Source: CAZFYZ01 sp964523735 (GTDB lineage: Bacteria > Armatimonadota > UBA5829). Taken from it: a stretch of 24,103 bases of DNA. Every line of letters begins with the position of its first letter. The stretch's first letter is position 1. Under the pieces are notes generated by a model. The model was not told where the DNA came from. It did no database searches and was given only the letters and a program-made list of their open reading frames with translations. Positions 14,892-22,057 of the stretch are shown piece by piece. The stretch lies in NCBI GenBank assembly GCA_964523735.1, contig CAZFYZ010000057.1, positions 1-24,103 on the forward strand, in the 5' to 3' direction. Both the position numbers and the translations under genes were made by a program.

Positions 14892-15683
14892 CTACAACAC
14901 CTCCGCCAAATCCCCGGTAACGATCAGGCCCTGGCCTGGGGTCAGGAATGTGACATCAACGTTGGGGCAGAGCTTAGTGCACTCCTGCAGGAACTGCTCG
15001 GGGTCCCCGCCGTGCTCCTTGAACATCCAGAAATGGCAGGGCAGCACGACCTTCGGCGATACAATTGCCGTCATCTGAGCGGCGCCGGTCTCGCCTAGAT
15101 TGCCGAACGCCGGGTTGATGCATGGGATCAGCACGTTCGGCTCCTGGTCGATCAGCGACTGCTGCCACTCAGGGTGCATCGATGTGTCGCCCGTGAACAT
15201 TACCTTTGTTTTTCCGAAGTCCAGCAGGATGGCGAGAGCGCTAGGCGCCAATTCGCCATGATCCGCACGCGCGGTCAAGAGCTTGACATCATCGAGACGG
15301 TACTCGTTGCCAACCGTCAGCAGGAGCTGGTTGCTCTCCGGCACACCCGCCTTGCTGAACTCAGGAGTGCAGGTATCCGGCCCGGCGAACTTGCAGTTCG
15401 GGTTGTTGCGCACGATAGTGGGGAGAGCGTCGGTGTCCAGATGATCCGGATGCTCGTGAGTGGCGATGAACCAATCCGCGCGGACGTCCTCAGCATCTAT
15501 CGGAGAGAGGGTCATCCGCTTGAAATTCGCCACGCGCTCCACTAGCTCTGAGAGATAAGGGTCCAGGTAGATCACCTTTCCCGAGTGGCTCTTGAAGACA
15601 AAGCCCGCTTGAGCAAGCCACCAGATAGCGGCGCCGCCCTCGGGGACTTTGGTCTGGCCGATCTCGGCCGCAAGATTCTTCAT
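14892..15683 (-). CDS. MBL-fold metal-dependent hydrolase, UlaG-like
   Basis: ATG 15683 has AGGAGG at 8-base spacing. The 263-residue protein starts its fold with IWWLAQAGFVFK and has the metal-binding HEHPDH at 76-81. MFTGDTSMHPEW supplies a later metal Asp, and LPCHFWMFKEHGGDP a late His. This pattern is that of UlaG/L-ascorbate-6-phosphate lactonase-like proteins rather than beta-lactamases. With sugar-acid dehydrogenases upstream and an epimerase downstream, opening of a sugar lactone is a reasonable guess, though many UlaG-like proteins have other hydrolase roles. It is separated from the hydroxyacid dehydrogenase gene by 180 bases full of palindromes, and the next promoter lies only 26 bases past its stop. 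Confidence 0.85.
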   Translation of the reverse strand: MKNLAAEIGQTKVPEGGAAIWWLAQAGFVFKSHSGKVIYLDPYLSELVERVANFKRMTLSPIDAEDVRADWFIATHEHPDHLDTDALPTIVRNNPNCKFAGPDTCTPEFSKAGVPESNQLLLTVGNEYRLDDVKLLTARADHGELAPSALAILLDFGKTKVMFTGDTSMHPEWQQSLIDQEPNVLIPCINPAFGNLGETGAAQMTAIVSPKVVLPCHFWMFKEHGGDPEQFLQECTKLCPNVDVTFLTPGQGLIVTGDLAEVL

Positions 15684-15711
15684 AGTCGCGTCCTCCTACA
15701 CAGGATCAGCC

Positions 15712-15745
15712 TATGCTTCGGGATGAAGATCAGCCCCGAAGCATA
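15712..15745. repeat. Inverted repeat upstream of the MBL gene
   Basis: TATGCTTCGGG (15712-15722) and CCCGAAGCATA (15735-15745) are perfect 11-base arms around 12 bases, placed about 30 bases before the MBL gene start. On the minus strand the hairpin would sit just 5' of the AGGAGG site. It could limit readthrough, protect mRNA or be an operator-like palindrome. Confidence 0.7.
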
Positions 15746-15754
15746 CGGAAATGG

Positions 15755-15836
15755 CGAAAACACGAAAGTGCGAAAGCACCAAGCTAAGATATCTGCCACT
15801 TAGCCGCTTTCGTGCTTTCTCCCTTTCGTGTTTTCG
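15755..15836. repeat. Long imperfect palindrome with 14-base perfect arms
   Basis: Outer arms CGAAAACACGAAAG (15755-15768) and CTTTCGTGTTTTCG (15823-15836) are exact reverse complements, and inner arms GAAAGCAC (15772-15779) and GTGCTTTC (15812-15819) extend the stem. The arms are built of repeated CGAAA/TTTCG units, unlike the coding sequence around them. This points to a dispersed intergenic element, possibly MITE-like, between the hydroxyacid dehydrogenase and MBL genes. Confidence 0.8.
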
Positions 15837-15863
15837 TGATAGAAGACCAGGTTCTTATGCCTG

Positions 15864-16823
15864 CTAGCCGACCAGCGCCGAAGCCGGCCGCTTGCCCTGC
15901 ATGAAATCGCGCGCAGCCTCGGCAGCCTTGGTTGGCAGCGTGGTAGCCGCTCGCTCGCTGACCGATGCAGCGTGACTTGTTAGAATCACGTTGCTGAAGC
16001 CTCTCAGCGGGCTGTCGGCGGGCAGAGGTTCCACTTCAAACACGTCCAGCCCAGCGCCCGACAACTTACCGGATGCCAGAGCCTCGATCAAAGCAGGCTC
16101 ATCCACGACGGGCCCTCGAGCCACGTTGACCACAATCGAGCGCGGCTTCATCTTTTCGAAAGCGGCCTTGTCCATCAGGTGCTTGGTCTCCGGAGTCAGC
16201 GGGCAGTGAAGCGATACGACATCAGCGGTGCGAATCAACTCGTCGAAATCGACCTTCTTCACTCCCTTGGCCGCAAAGACCGACTCATCGACGTAGGGGT
16301 CGAAGCCGATCAGCTTGAAACCAAACGCCGCGCACTTGTCGGCCGTCTTCTGCGCGATCTTGCCGAAGCTGACAAGTCCGACTGTCATGTCGACAGGCGC
16401 CTCGATAGGCCGCAGATGATTGATCCCCCACCCGCCGGCGATGATGCCATTGTGGTCGTGCGGCAGACGCCTGGTGAGAGAAATGATCATTGCGGTCGCG
16501 TGATCCGAGACTTCGTCAACGCAGAAGTCCGGAACGTTGCAGGCCGTCACGCCGAGGTCCTTGGCCGCTTGCAGGTCGAAGTTGTCAACTCCCACCCCGT
16601 AGCGGACGATGCACTTGACTCGCGGCAGGGCTTCCAAGACTCTGCGAGTGATCGGCGCCCACTGCACTAGTAGAACGTCGGCGTCGCCGCAGTTGGCGAT
16701 GACATCGTCCTCGGTTATGCACTTTGGCTGTATGTCGGCAAACTCAAATCCGGCCGATTCAATGATCTGCCTCTGCAGATCGCTGGACGGAAATGCATGA
16801 TCGGTAATGACTGCTTTGCTCAT
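15864..16823 (-). CDS. D-2-hydroxyacid dehydrogenase, CtBP-like
   Basis: The 319-residue product has the two-domain layout of D-isomer-specific 2-hydroxyacid dehydrogenases. The catalytic set is complete: Arg236 (NVARG), Glu265 (VFEVEP) and His284 (TSHAAS). VRYGVGVDNFD near 73-83 marks the substrate domain. The Rossmann motif is degenerate (GLVSFGKIA at 149-157), with Ser and Ala where G.G..G usually has its first and third glycines; an Ala at the last place is common in the C-terminal-binding-protein branch, the Ser less so. It would reduce a 2-keto acid or oxidise a D-2-hydroxyacid with NAD(P)H. Start ATG lies 8 bases after the Ldh-type gene stop, so the two are cotranscribed and may act on successive intermediates. 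Confidence 0.9.
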   Translation of the reverse strand: MSKAVITDHAFPSSDLQRQIIESAGFEFADIQPKCITEDDVIANCGDADVLLVQWAPITRRVLEALPRVKCIVRYGVGVDNFDLQAAKDLGVTACNVPDFCVDEVSDHATAMIISLTRRLPHDHNGIIAGGWGINHLRPIEAPVDMTVGLVSFGKIAQKTADKCAAFGFKLIGFDPYVDESVFAAKGVKKVDFDELIRTADVVSLHCPLTPETKHLMDKAAFEKMKPRSIVVNVARGPVVDEPALIEALASGKLSGAGLDVFEVEPLPADSPLRGFSNVILTSHAASVSERAATTLPTKAAEAARDFMQGKRPASALVG

Positions 16824-16831
16824 CTATCCTC

Positions 16832-17857
16832 CTATGGCTGCTTCCTGCCTGAAAGTCGCAGCAGGTCCTCCCAGACTTCATCTTGCAGCGGAATGCCTTC
16901 GACCTCACGTCGCTCAATATTGCGATACTCCGGCTCACCCGGGGCCATCGCGCCGTTCGAGCCCTCCGCCGGCTCCACCTGATGCAGCTCGTTGACCATC
17001 TGCGTCACCATGTCCGGCAGTGTCTCGCCACCTGCGAACCGGCGGTAGTCAACTGCGATGGCCAAGTGGCACAGCTTGCGCTTGCGCTCGAGCTGCTCAT
17101 ACATCGGCGCAATGTGAAGACCAAAGGCTCCTCCGCACATTATACCAGTAAGCACGTCAATTACGATACCAATCCCAAATCCTTTTGGTCCGGCCGCTGG
17201 AGTCCAGTAAACTGCCTTGTGCGGGTCCGATGTGGGCTTGCCATCGGAATCAAGCGCCCAGTCGAGAGGGATCTCTCGATTGTCGATCCGAGCCTTATAA
17301 ACGTGACCACCTGCGACCGTGCTAGTGGCCATGTCAAGCAGAATCGGGTTCCCGGTGCGCGAGGGAATGCCGACACTAAGCGGGTTAGTCCCAACAAATG
17401 GCTTGCGTGCGCCCGGCGGCACAACGGCAGCATCGGTCTGAGTGATCGCGATCCCGATCATCTGGTGGTCGATCGCTCTCTGGGTGAAGAACGAGAGCGC
17501 GCCGCAGTGATTGCTGTTGTTCACGCCAACCCAGGCGACACCCGACTCCTTTGCCATCTCGATGGCCAGGTCGGTAGCATCCACCATGGTGACGTGGCCG
17601 AATCCGTCATCACCATCGATCATGGCCGTCGAGGGGCCAGTCTTCTCGATCTTGGTGTTGGGCTTGGGGTTGATCGAGCCATTCGTCACACGCGTCGCGT
17701 AGTGCGGCACCCTCAGGGCTCCGTGCGAGTCCACCCCGCGCATGTTCGCGTGAACGATCGAATCGGCCAGTATCCAGCCGTCGCGCTCGGACATCCCGCG
17801 CTTGTGGAATACTTCCCCAACGATTGTTCGCAGTTCATCGGCTTTTACTGTCTTCAC
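16832..17857 (-). CDS. Ldh-family (malate/L-lactate-type) oxidoreductase
   Basis: GTG 17857 with GGAG 7 bases upstream is preferred; ATG 17899 is in frame but would overlap the preceding gene. The 341-residue product shows the family marks: GVDSHGALRVPHY at 41-53, SNHCGALSFF around the catalytic-type His117, NPLSVGIPSRTGNPILLDMATS, and GPKGFGIGIVIDVLTGIMCGGAFG. This NAD(P)-dependent family includes malate, ureidoglycolate, sulfolactate and 2,3-diketo-L-gulonate dehydrogenases, so it acts on 2-hydroxy/2-keto acids. Within this cluster a sugar-acid or short hydroxyacid substrate is likely. The cluster pairs an L-type with a D-type (next gene) hydroxyacid enzyme, so an inversion of configuration at one carbon is conceivable (inference). 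Confidence 0.88.
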   Translation of the reverse strand: MKTVKADELRTIVGEVFHKRGMSERDGWILADSIVHANMRGVDSHGALRVPHYATRVTNGSINPKPNTKIEKTGPSTAMIDGDDGFGHVTMVDATDLAIEMAKESGVAWVGVNNSNHCGALSFFTQRAIDHQMIGIAITQTDAAVVPPGARKPFVGTNPLSVGIPSRTGNPILLDMATSTVAGGHVYKARIDNREIPLDWALDSDGKPTSDPHKAVYWTPAAGPKGFGIGIVIDVLTGIMCGGAFGLHIAPMYEQLERKRKLCHLAIAVDYRRFAGGETLPDMVTQMVNELHQVEPAEGSNGAMAPGEPEYRNIERREVEGIPLQDEVWEDLLRLSGRKQP

Positions 17858-17883
17858 TGTGGTTCTCCATCTGTGTTTGTTAG

Positions 17884-19047
17884 CTATTGTGCATGGCACG
17901 CCTCGAACATTGCGCGCAGGTTATCAAGCGGGATGTCCGGAGTCATAGAGTTGGATGGGCCGATCAGGAATGATCCCCCGAACGGCTTCCCGAACGTATC
18001 GATCAGCGTGTTCACGGAATCCTTTACCTCGGTGGGAGTTCCGTGGCACATGAGATGCTGCAAGTCTATCGCGCCGCTGAAGGCAACCTTGCCCCCGTAT
18101 TCCCTGACAAGACGGTCGAAGTCCATAGCGCCCGGCTGGATCGGATCGAGGCAGTCAACGCCGGCGTCGATCAGGTCCCCGACGATATCGATCACGTTGC
18201 CGCAGCTATGGAAGATCACGTCCATCCCGAGGCGATGGACCTCGTCAAAGATGCGCTGGTAGTAGGGCTTGAACATCTCTCGGAACATACCGGGCGAGAC
18301 AAGAAGACCGGTCTGCATTCCCCAGTCATCAGCCAGGAACATCCCGTCAGCGCCGATCTCTGCCCACATACGGATGAGCTCGATCAGATACTCGCACATC
18401 GCGTCCAGGAACTTGTAGATCGGATCCTTGTCCAGGACGAAGTCCGCGAGCAGATCGTCCATCGGCCGCAGCGCCCTGAGCCGCTCGAGCAAGCAGACGA
18501 CCTCGACTCCATAGGTGTACTTGCCTTCGTAAGCCTTGATGATCTTCGCGCCCACGTCCAGCCTGCCGGGTTCTCTTGCTTTCGGCATCCGATTGGCGAT
18601 GTAGTCGTCCATATCAGCGAGATCGGTGAGCGGATAGGCAATCGGAGTCGCGCCGGTGCCGCCGAATGCGTGGCCCCAGGTTGTGCCCCACTCATCGACC
18701 CACCGCGCTTCGCGCATCATCACTTCGATGGTGTTGATGGGGTCAGGCCGCCCAGGCTTCTGGTAACCAATCGCCCAATCATAGGAATTGACAGGCACTA
18801 CGTCGTCTGGATACTCGCAGAGCAGATCAGCTAGATCGTCGCCGTACTTGATGATGATATCAAGGGAGCAGCGCTTCAGTCGAACCGGAGATCGCCCGGG
18901 ACCGTTGCGATGGATCGCCTGTCTTACCCACTCCTTCGTGGGAGGCGTCTTAGCGTGCGCAGCCTGAACCCGCTGGCTGAAGTGCGCGACTCTGGCTTCC
19001 ATCTCCTCGATGGGCAGGTTACGGAAGTCATCTTGTGTAGGACTCAT
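17884..19047 (-). CDS. UROD-family protein, methyltransferase-like (non-heme)
   Basis: ATG 19047 overlaps the stop of the aldolase gene as ATGA, so translation is coupled; the longer in-frame start at 19080 is inside that gene. The 387-residue product has the uroporphyrinogen-decarboxylase fold, with ADGMFLADDWGMQTGLLVSP and VIFHSCGNV; His280 and Cys282 match the zinc-binding HxCG of corrinoid-linked methyltransferases. The heme-pathway UroD N-terminal signature is absent. The third zinc-ligand position near the C-terminus reads GPSNSMTPDIPLDN, with no Cys. No corrinoid-binding protein gene is nearby. Its place next to a KDPG-type aldolase and dehydrogenases suggests a role in sugar-acid catabolism, for example demethylation or decarboxylation of a modified sugar (speculative). 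Confidence 0.85.
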   Translation of the reverse strand: MSPTQDDFRNLPIEEMEARVAHFSQRVQAAHAKTPPTKEWVRQAIHRNGPGRSPVRLKRCSLDIIIKYGDDLADLLCEYPDDVVPVNSYDWAIGYQKPGRPDPINTIEVMMREARWVDEWGTTWGHAFGGTGATPIAYPLTDLADMDDYIANRMPKAREPGRLDVGAKIIKAYEGKYTYGVEVVCLLERLRALRPMDDLLADFVLDKDPIYKFLDAMCEYLIELIRMWAEIGADGMFLADDWGMQTGLLVSPGMFREMFKPYYQRIFDEVHRLGMDVIFHSCGNVIDIVGDLIDAGVDCLDPIQPGAMDFDRLVREYGGKVAFSGAIDLQHLMCHGTPTEVKDSVNTLIDTFGKPFGGSFLIGPSNSMTPDIPLDNLRAMFEACHAQ

Positions 19048-19697
19048 GTCTTTCGGACCTCGTGTGCCAGGGCGAGCCACTGTCTTGCTGCCGCTGTGAC
19101 TTCATCGTAGCGATGAGCCTTAATGCTCTCTCGCATCTTCATGTCTTCAGGAACCCCCACGACAGCCGCGAACGCGCCAGCTTGGTGGTATTCGCCCAGA
19201 TTGTCGTCCGATATGCCGCCGGCAACCATCACCTGCGCCTCAGGGAACGGGCCGTGTATGTAGCGGATGTAGTCCGGCCCGCCGGGATAGCTGGGAAAGA
19301 GCTTGATGATGTCCGCGCCCAAGCGAAGGGCGTTTCCTATATCCGTAGGAGTAAAACAACCCGGCGCACTTACCCGGCCATTGCTGAGAGCCGCCTCGAC
19401 GACCGGTGCGTAGACATCCGGCGAGACAATCACATGAGCGCCACATTCGATGGCTGTCTCAGCCTGTTTGGGCGTTCGCACAGTTCCGGCAGAAAGGACA
19501 ATCTGGTCGCCGTAGCGTTTGCTCAGCTCCCTGAGCACTTCATCCACGTCAGGTGTCGTGAATGCTACCTCAACCAACACCGCCCCGCCCGCTATGATTG
19601 CTTCACAGGTGGCGAGCGTTTCCTCGGCATTATCACCGCGCATGATCATGCACAGCCACTCTTTGCCGATGCGTTGCAGAACCTCCGACTTTTCCAC
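19044..19697 (-). CDS. KDPG/KHG-type aldolase (Eda family)
   Basis: GTG 19697 is preceded by AAGGAAG at a workable distance. The 217-residue product is a class I pyruvate aldolase of the Eda family: Arg20 (MIMRGD), Glu43 (VEVAFTTP), the Schiff-base Lys132 in IKLFPS, and the GGISDDN phosphate-loop segment. The position of the E. coli Eda Arg49 is a Thr here, as in many FTTP/FTVP-type members, so substrate range may differ. The expected reaction is cleavage of 2-keto-3-deoxy-6-phosphogluconate or a related 2-keto-3-deoxy acid to pyruvate plus an aldehyde in the cytoplasm. It lies between two UROD-family genes, 49 bases after one and overlapping the next by ATGA. Confidence 0.9.
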   Translation of the reverse strand: MEKSEVLQRIGKEWLCMIMRGDNAEETLATCEAIIAGGAVLVEVAFTTPDVDEVLRELSKRYGDQIVLSAGTVRTPKQAETAIECGAHVIVSPDVYAPVVEAALSNGRVSAPGCFTPTDIGNALRLGADIIKLFPSYPGGPDYIRYIHGPFPEAQVMVAGGISDDNLGEYHQAGAFAAVVGVPEDMKMRESIKAHRYDEVTAAARQWLALAHEVRKT

Positions 19698-19746
19698 TTG
19701 TCACTTCCTTGCCCCGCATTGTTCTGCCAGGGCTCTGCCGGGGCTA

Positions 19747-20808
19747 CTATCCCTGGGCTATCTCGGCCGCCGCCTCATACAGCGCGACCACGTTCTCCAT
19801 CGGTACATCCGGCTCCCAGAAATGCGCGGGAGCGGCTATGTAGCCAGTTCCCCCGGCTGCTTCCCAGCGGGCCAACACGTCGCGGCGCACGTCTTCAGGC
19901 GTTCCCTGAGACAGCGTGCTCTGCAGACCTATCATCCCGTGGAACGTGAGATCCTTGCCAAAGTCCTTGAGAAGCGCTGTGGGCTCCATGCCGGCTGCCT
20001 CGACCTGAACAGACTGGTAGATGTCCAGCCCCATCTCGATCCACGTAGGTATCAGCCCTCTGTTGGAGCCACATGAGTGCAGCATCACCTTCGCGCCGTA
20101 CTTGTGGCCGAGGTCGATGAAGGCTTGGAGCCTTGGCCTGAATATGCGATTCCATGTGTCCATGCTGAACGTGGGACCGTTCTGACTACCGTAGTCGTCA
20201 CCAATCCAAAGCACATCTATCAGGCCATCTGCCGCCTTGAGGCCGTTCTCGGCCACGGCATAGATGATCTCGAAGCGTTTCTGGATCAGGGCCAGTCCTA
20301 CGGGGTCATCGAGCCCAATGTCGATCATCAGCTGCTCCATCCCCCGGGCGAACGAAATCCCGTTGATGAGGTCCATGATTCCGGTCCCGCCGAAGACGAC
20401 CGCGTAGTTGTCGTGGTGGGCTTGGCAGCGCTGCTTCAGGGCGCTGAAATCGTAGATGCCGGGGGATGGCCAGGGGTAGTCCTCAACCTGCTTCAGGTCC
20501 GTCATTTCGGCAAACGGACGGAAAACCACTTCGTCGTAGGAGCCGAATTGGTTCACGACAGGTTTCCGAACAGTTCCCCACATATCGGTGAACGCCCCAT
20601 CTTCATCCCTTTCGTAGGGTGGGGTGAACTCGGAGTGGCATACCCATCGGATATCGGTTCCCAGCTTCACTTGCGCATCTTCGTAGTCCTGGGCTTTGAG
20701 GTGTTCGACAATAGGGATGCGCATCCACCCCTCGGCAATGAAATCCATCGGCGGACGATCCACCGGCTGGTGATCGACCGTCGCAAAGAACCTTTCGCGA
20801 GATGTCAA
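19747..20808 (-). CDS. UROD-family protein, second paralogue
   Basis: TTG 20808 has AAGGAG at 8-base spacing and starts MTSRERFFATVDHQPVDRPP, the normal opening of UROD-like methyltransferase relatives. The 353-residue product has LWIGDDYGSQNG (201-211), the HSCG motif (His244, Cys246) and a C-terminal APAHFWEPDVPMENV segment, where a His might replace the usual third cysteine ligand. It lacks the heme-pathway UroD signature. Sequence similarity to the other UROD-family protein in this window is limited to the shared motifs, so this is an old duplication or separate recruitment rather than a recent copy. It is preceded by a 127-base gap holding a hairpin, and followed by the aldolase gene. 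Confidence 0.85.
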   Translation of the reverse strand: MTSRERFFATVDHQPVDRPPMDFIAEGWMRIPIVEHLKAQDYEDAQVKLGTDIRWVCHSEFTPPYERDEDGAFTDMWGTVRKPVVNQFGSYDEVVFRPFAEMTDLKQVEDYPWPSPGIYDFSALKQRCQAHHDNYAVVFGGTGIMDLINGISFARGMEQLMIDIGLDDPVGLALIQKRFEIIYAVAENGLKAADGLIDVLWIGDDYGSQNGPTFSMDTWNRIFRPRLQAFIDLGHKYGAKVMLHSCGSNRGLIPTWIEMGLDIYQSVQVEAAGMEPTALLKDFGKDLTFHGMIGLQSTLSQGTPEDVRRDVLARWEAAGGTGYIAAPAHFWEPDVPMENVVALYEAAAEIAQG

Positions 20809-20848
20809 GTTAGTGGCTCCTTCGTTGCCGGGCCTGGCATATCAGCAA

Positions 20849-20903
20849 AGGATTCGGGACAGGCGCGTGAGGCATCCTCCAAGGCGTCGCTGCCCCGAAT
20901 CCT
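20849..20903 (-). other. Intercistronic hairpin between SDR and UROD-family genes
   Basis: AGGATTCGGGACAG (20849-20862) and CTGCCCCGAATCCT (20890-20903) pair over 14 positions with one G-U wobble when transcribed from the minus strand. It lies in the 127-base gap after the first gene of the cluster. On the minus strand only TTT follows the stem, so partial termination, processing or protection of the upstream mRNA are all possible. Confidence 0.6.
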
Positions 20904-20935
20904 GTATTACGCAGACCTCATATAACAGCGTTCAG

Positions 20936-21775
20936 CTATATGCCTGGAATGTAGCCAGTACCCAGGCTAGTCGTGGCCTCTGTCCGGAAGTCGCTGATTA
21001 GAGACATCAGTGAAGTCGTTCCGCCGTCCGCAACGATCGTCTGCCCGATGACGTACCTGGAATCGTCGGTACAGAGGAACACGCAGACCTTCGCGATGTC
21101 CTCCGGGAGCCCGAAGTGTCCGCAGGGAATGCTGTCGTAGGCGCCCTTCTTTGCCGCTTCGAGATCGAACCCCGGGACCTTGTAGTAGTTCGGCACAACA
21201 ACCATGCCCGGAGCCACTGCGTTCACGCGAATGCCCTTATGAGCAAGCTCGACTGCAAGGGTCCTGGTGAACGCGATTATGGCGCCCTTAGTGCCGGCAT
21301 AGACCGAATGCTCAGGAGCGCCGGATACGCCGTGGACCGAGGTCATGTTGACAATTGCGCCGCCCTGGTTGTTCTCGATCATCCGCTGCACGACGCGCTG
21401 AGTGCAGAAGTACATCCCACGGATGTTGATGTCGTAGGCGGTCTGGAACTGCTCTCGCGTGACCTTGATGAAAGGTCTGTTGAAGGTGGCTCCCGCGTTG
21501 TTGACCAGACAGTCGATCCCGCCCAGGAAGTCCCATGCCTGGTCGGCCAGAGCCACGACGCTGTCCAGATCGGGGAAGCTAGCCTGAATCGCTGTGGCCC
21601 TGCGGCCCATCGCCTGGATCTCTTCAACGGCGGCCTTCGCGCCAGCATCAGAGTGAGCATAGTGCACTACAACGTCAGCGCCCTGGCGGGCGAACTCCAG
21701 CGCCACTCCGTGACCGATCCCAGTGCCGGAACCGGTGATGAGCGCTTTCTTTCCGATCAGCCGTTGCTCGCTCAT
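20936..21775 (-). CDS. SDR-family oxidoreductase, glucose-1-dehydrogenase-like
   Basis: ATG 21775 is preceded by AGGAGG (spacing about 11 bases). The 279-residue product is a classical SDR: TGSGTGIG at 14-21, NNAG at 92-95, and the tetrad Asn117, Ser146, Tyr159, Lys163, with the C-terminal IVADGG motif. A 27-residue tail after that motif (TTSLMSLISDFRTEATTSLGTGYIPGI) is longer than in most relatives. Resemblance is to glucose 1-dehydrogenase/3-ketoacyl-reductase-like SDRs, consistent with oxidation of a sugar or sugar acid as the first step of the cluster. It is the promoter-proximal gene, behind the near-consensus promoter at 21862-21890. Confidence 0.88.
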   Translation of the reverse strand: MSEQRLIGKKALITGSGTGIGHGVALEFARQGADVVVHYAHSDAGAKAAVEEIQAMGRRATAIQASFPDLDSVVALADQAWDFLGGIDCLVNNAGATFNRPFIKVTREQFQTAYDINIRGMYFCTQRVVQRMIENNQGGAIVNMTSVHGVSGAPEHSVYAGTKGAIIAFTRTLAVELAHKGIRVNAVAPGMVVVPNYYKVPGFDLEAAKKGAYDSIPCGHFGLPEDIAKVCVFLCTDDSRYVIGQTIVADGGTTSLMSLISDFRTEATTSLGTGYIPGI

Positions 21776-21861
21776 TGTCGTCTAATCCTCCTGTGAGTCG
21801 CCTGCGGCTCGCGCGTCTCGCCCCCTCACAACACACGGACACGCATCCATACGACAGACTA

Positions 21862-21890
21862 CTTATAGCATGGGCTAGGGCCATTGTCAA
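21862..21890 (-). promoter_or_regulatory. Near-consensus promoter of the catabolic cluster
   Basis: On the minus strand a perfect TTGACA (21890-21885) is followed after exactly 17 bases by TATAAG (21867-21862). Transcription would start near 21855, giving a leader of about 80 bases before the SDR gene. It lies in the intergenic region divergent from mtaB. No obvious operator palindrome overlaps it. Confidence 0.75.
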
Positions 21891-21973
21891 GGCAAAATTC
21901 AGCTTTGCCGGATTCGAGTCCGTCCCTCGTCAGGAGCTGCCTCCAATCAAGGCTGTTGTGATAGAGCTGTAGC

Positions 21974-21990
21974 GGGCGTCTCTGACGCCC
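21974..21990. repeat. GGGCGTC/GACGCCC hairpin
   Basis: A perfect 7-bp stem with the loop TCT lies ahead of mtaB, followed by GGAGGCGTCGGATGCC, which repeats the GGCGTC motif. Such GGGCGTCTCTGACGCCC units look like dispersed intergenic repeats. The GGAGG here could act as an SD for ATG 22004, but that start is not supported by the family alignment. Confidence 0.5.
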
Positions 21991-22057
21991 CTGGAGGCGT
22001 CGGATGCCGGGGCGGCTGTTGCGCGAGGAGCCCCAGCCGCGTACCATGAAGGTAACA

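Noticed and set aside
16883..18262. 459-codon plus-strand ORF opposite the Ldh and UROD-family genes
   Set aside because: It is antisense to two genes with clear family motifs, and its product is low in recognisable structure and rich in Arg, His and Val as expected for a shadow frame in high-GC DNA.
17884..20808. Heme biosynthesis role (hemE) for the UROD-family genes
   Set aside because: The N-terminal UroD signature is missing, the HxCG metal motif of methyltransferase relatives is present, and no other heme genes are near.
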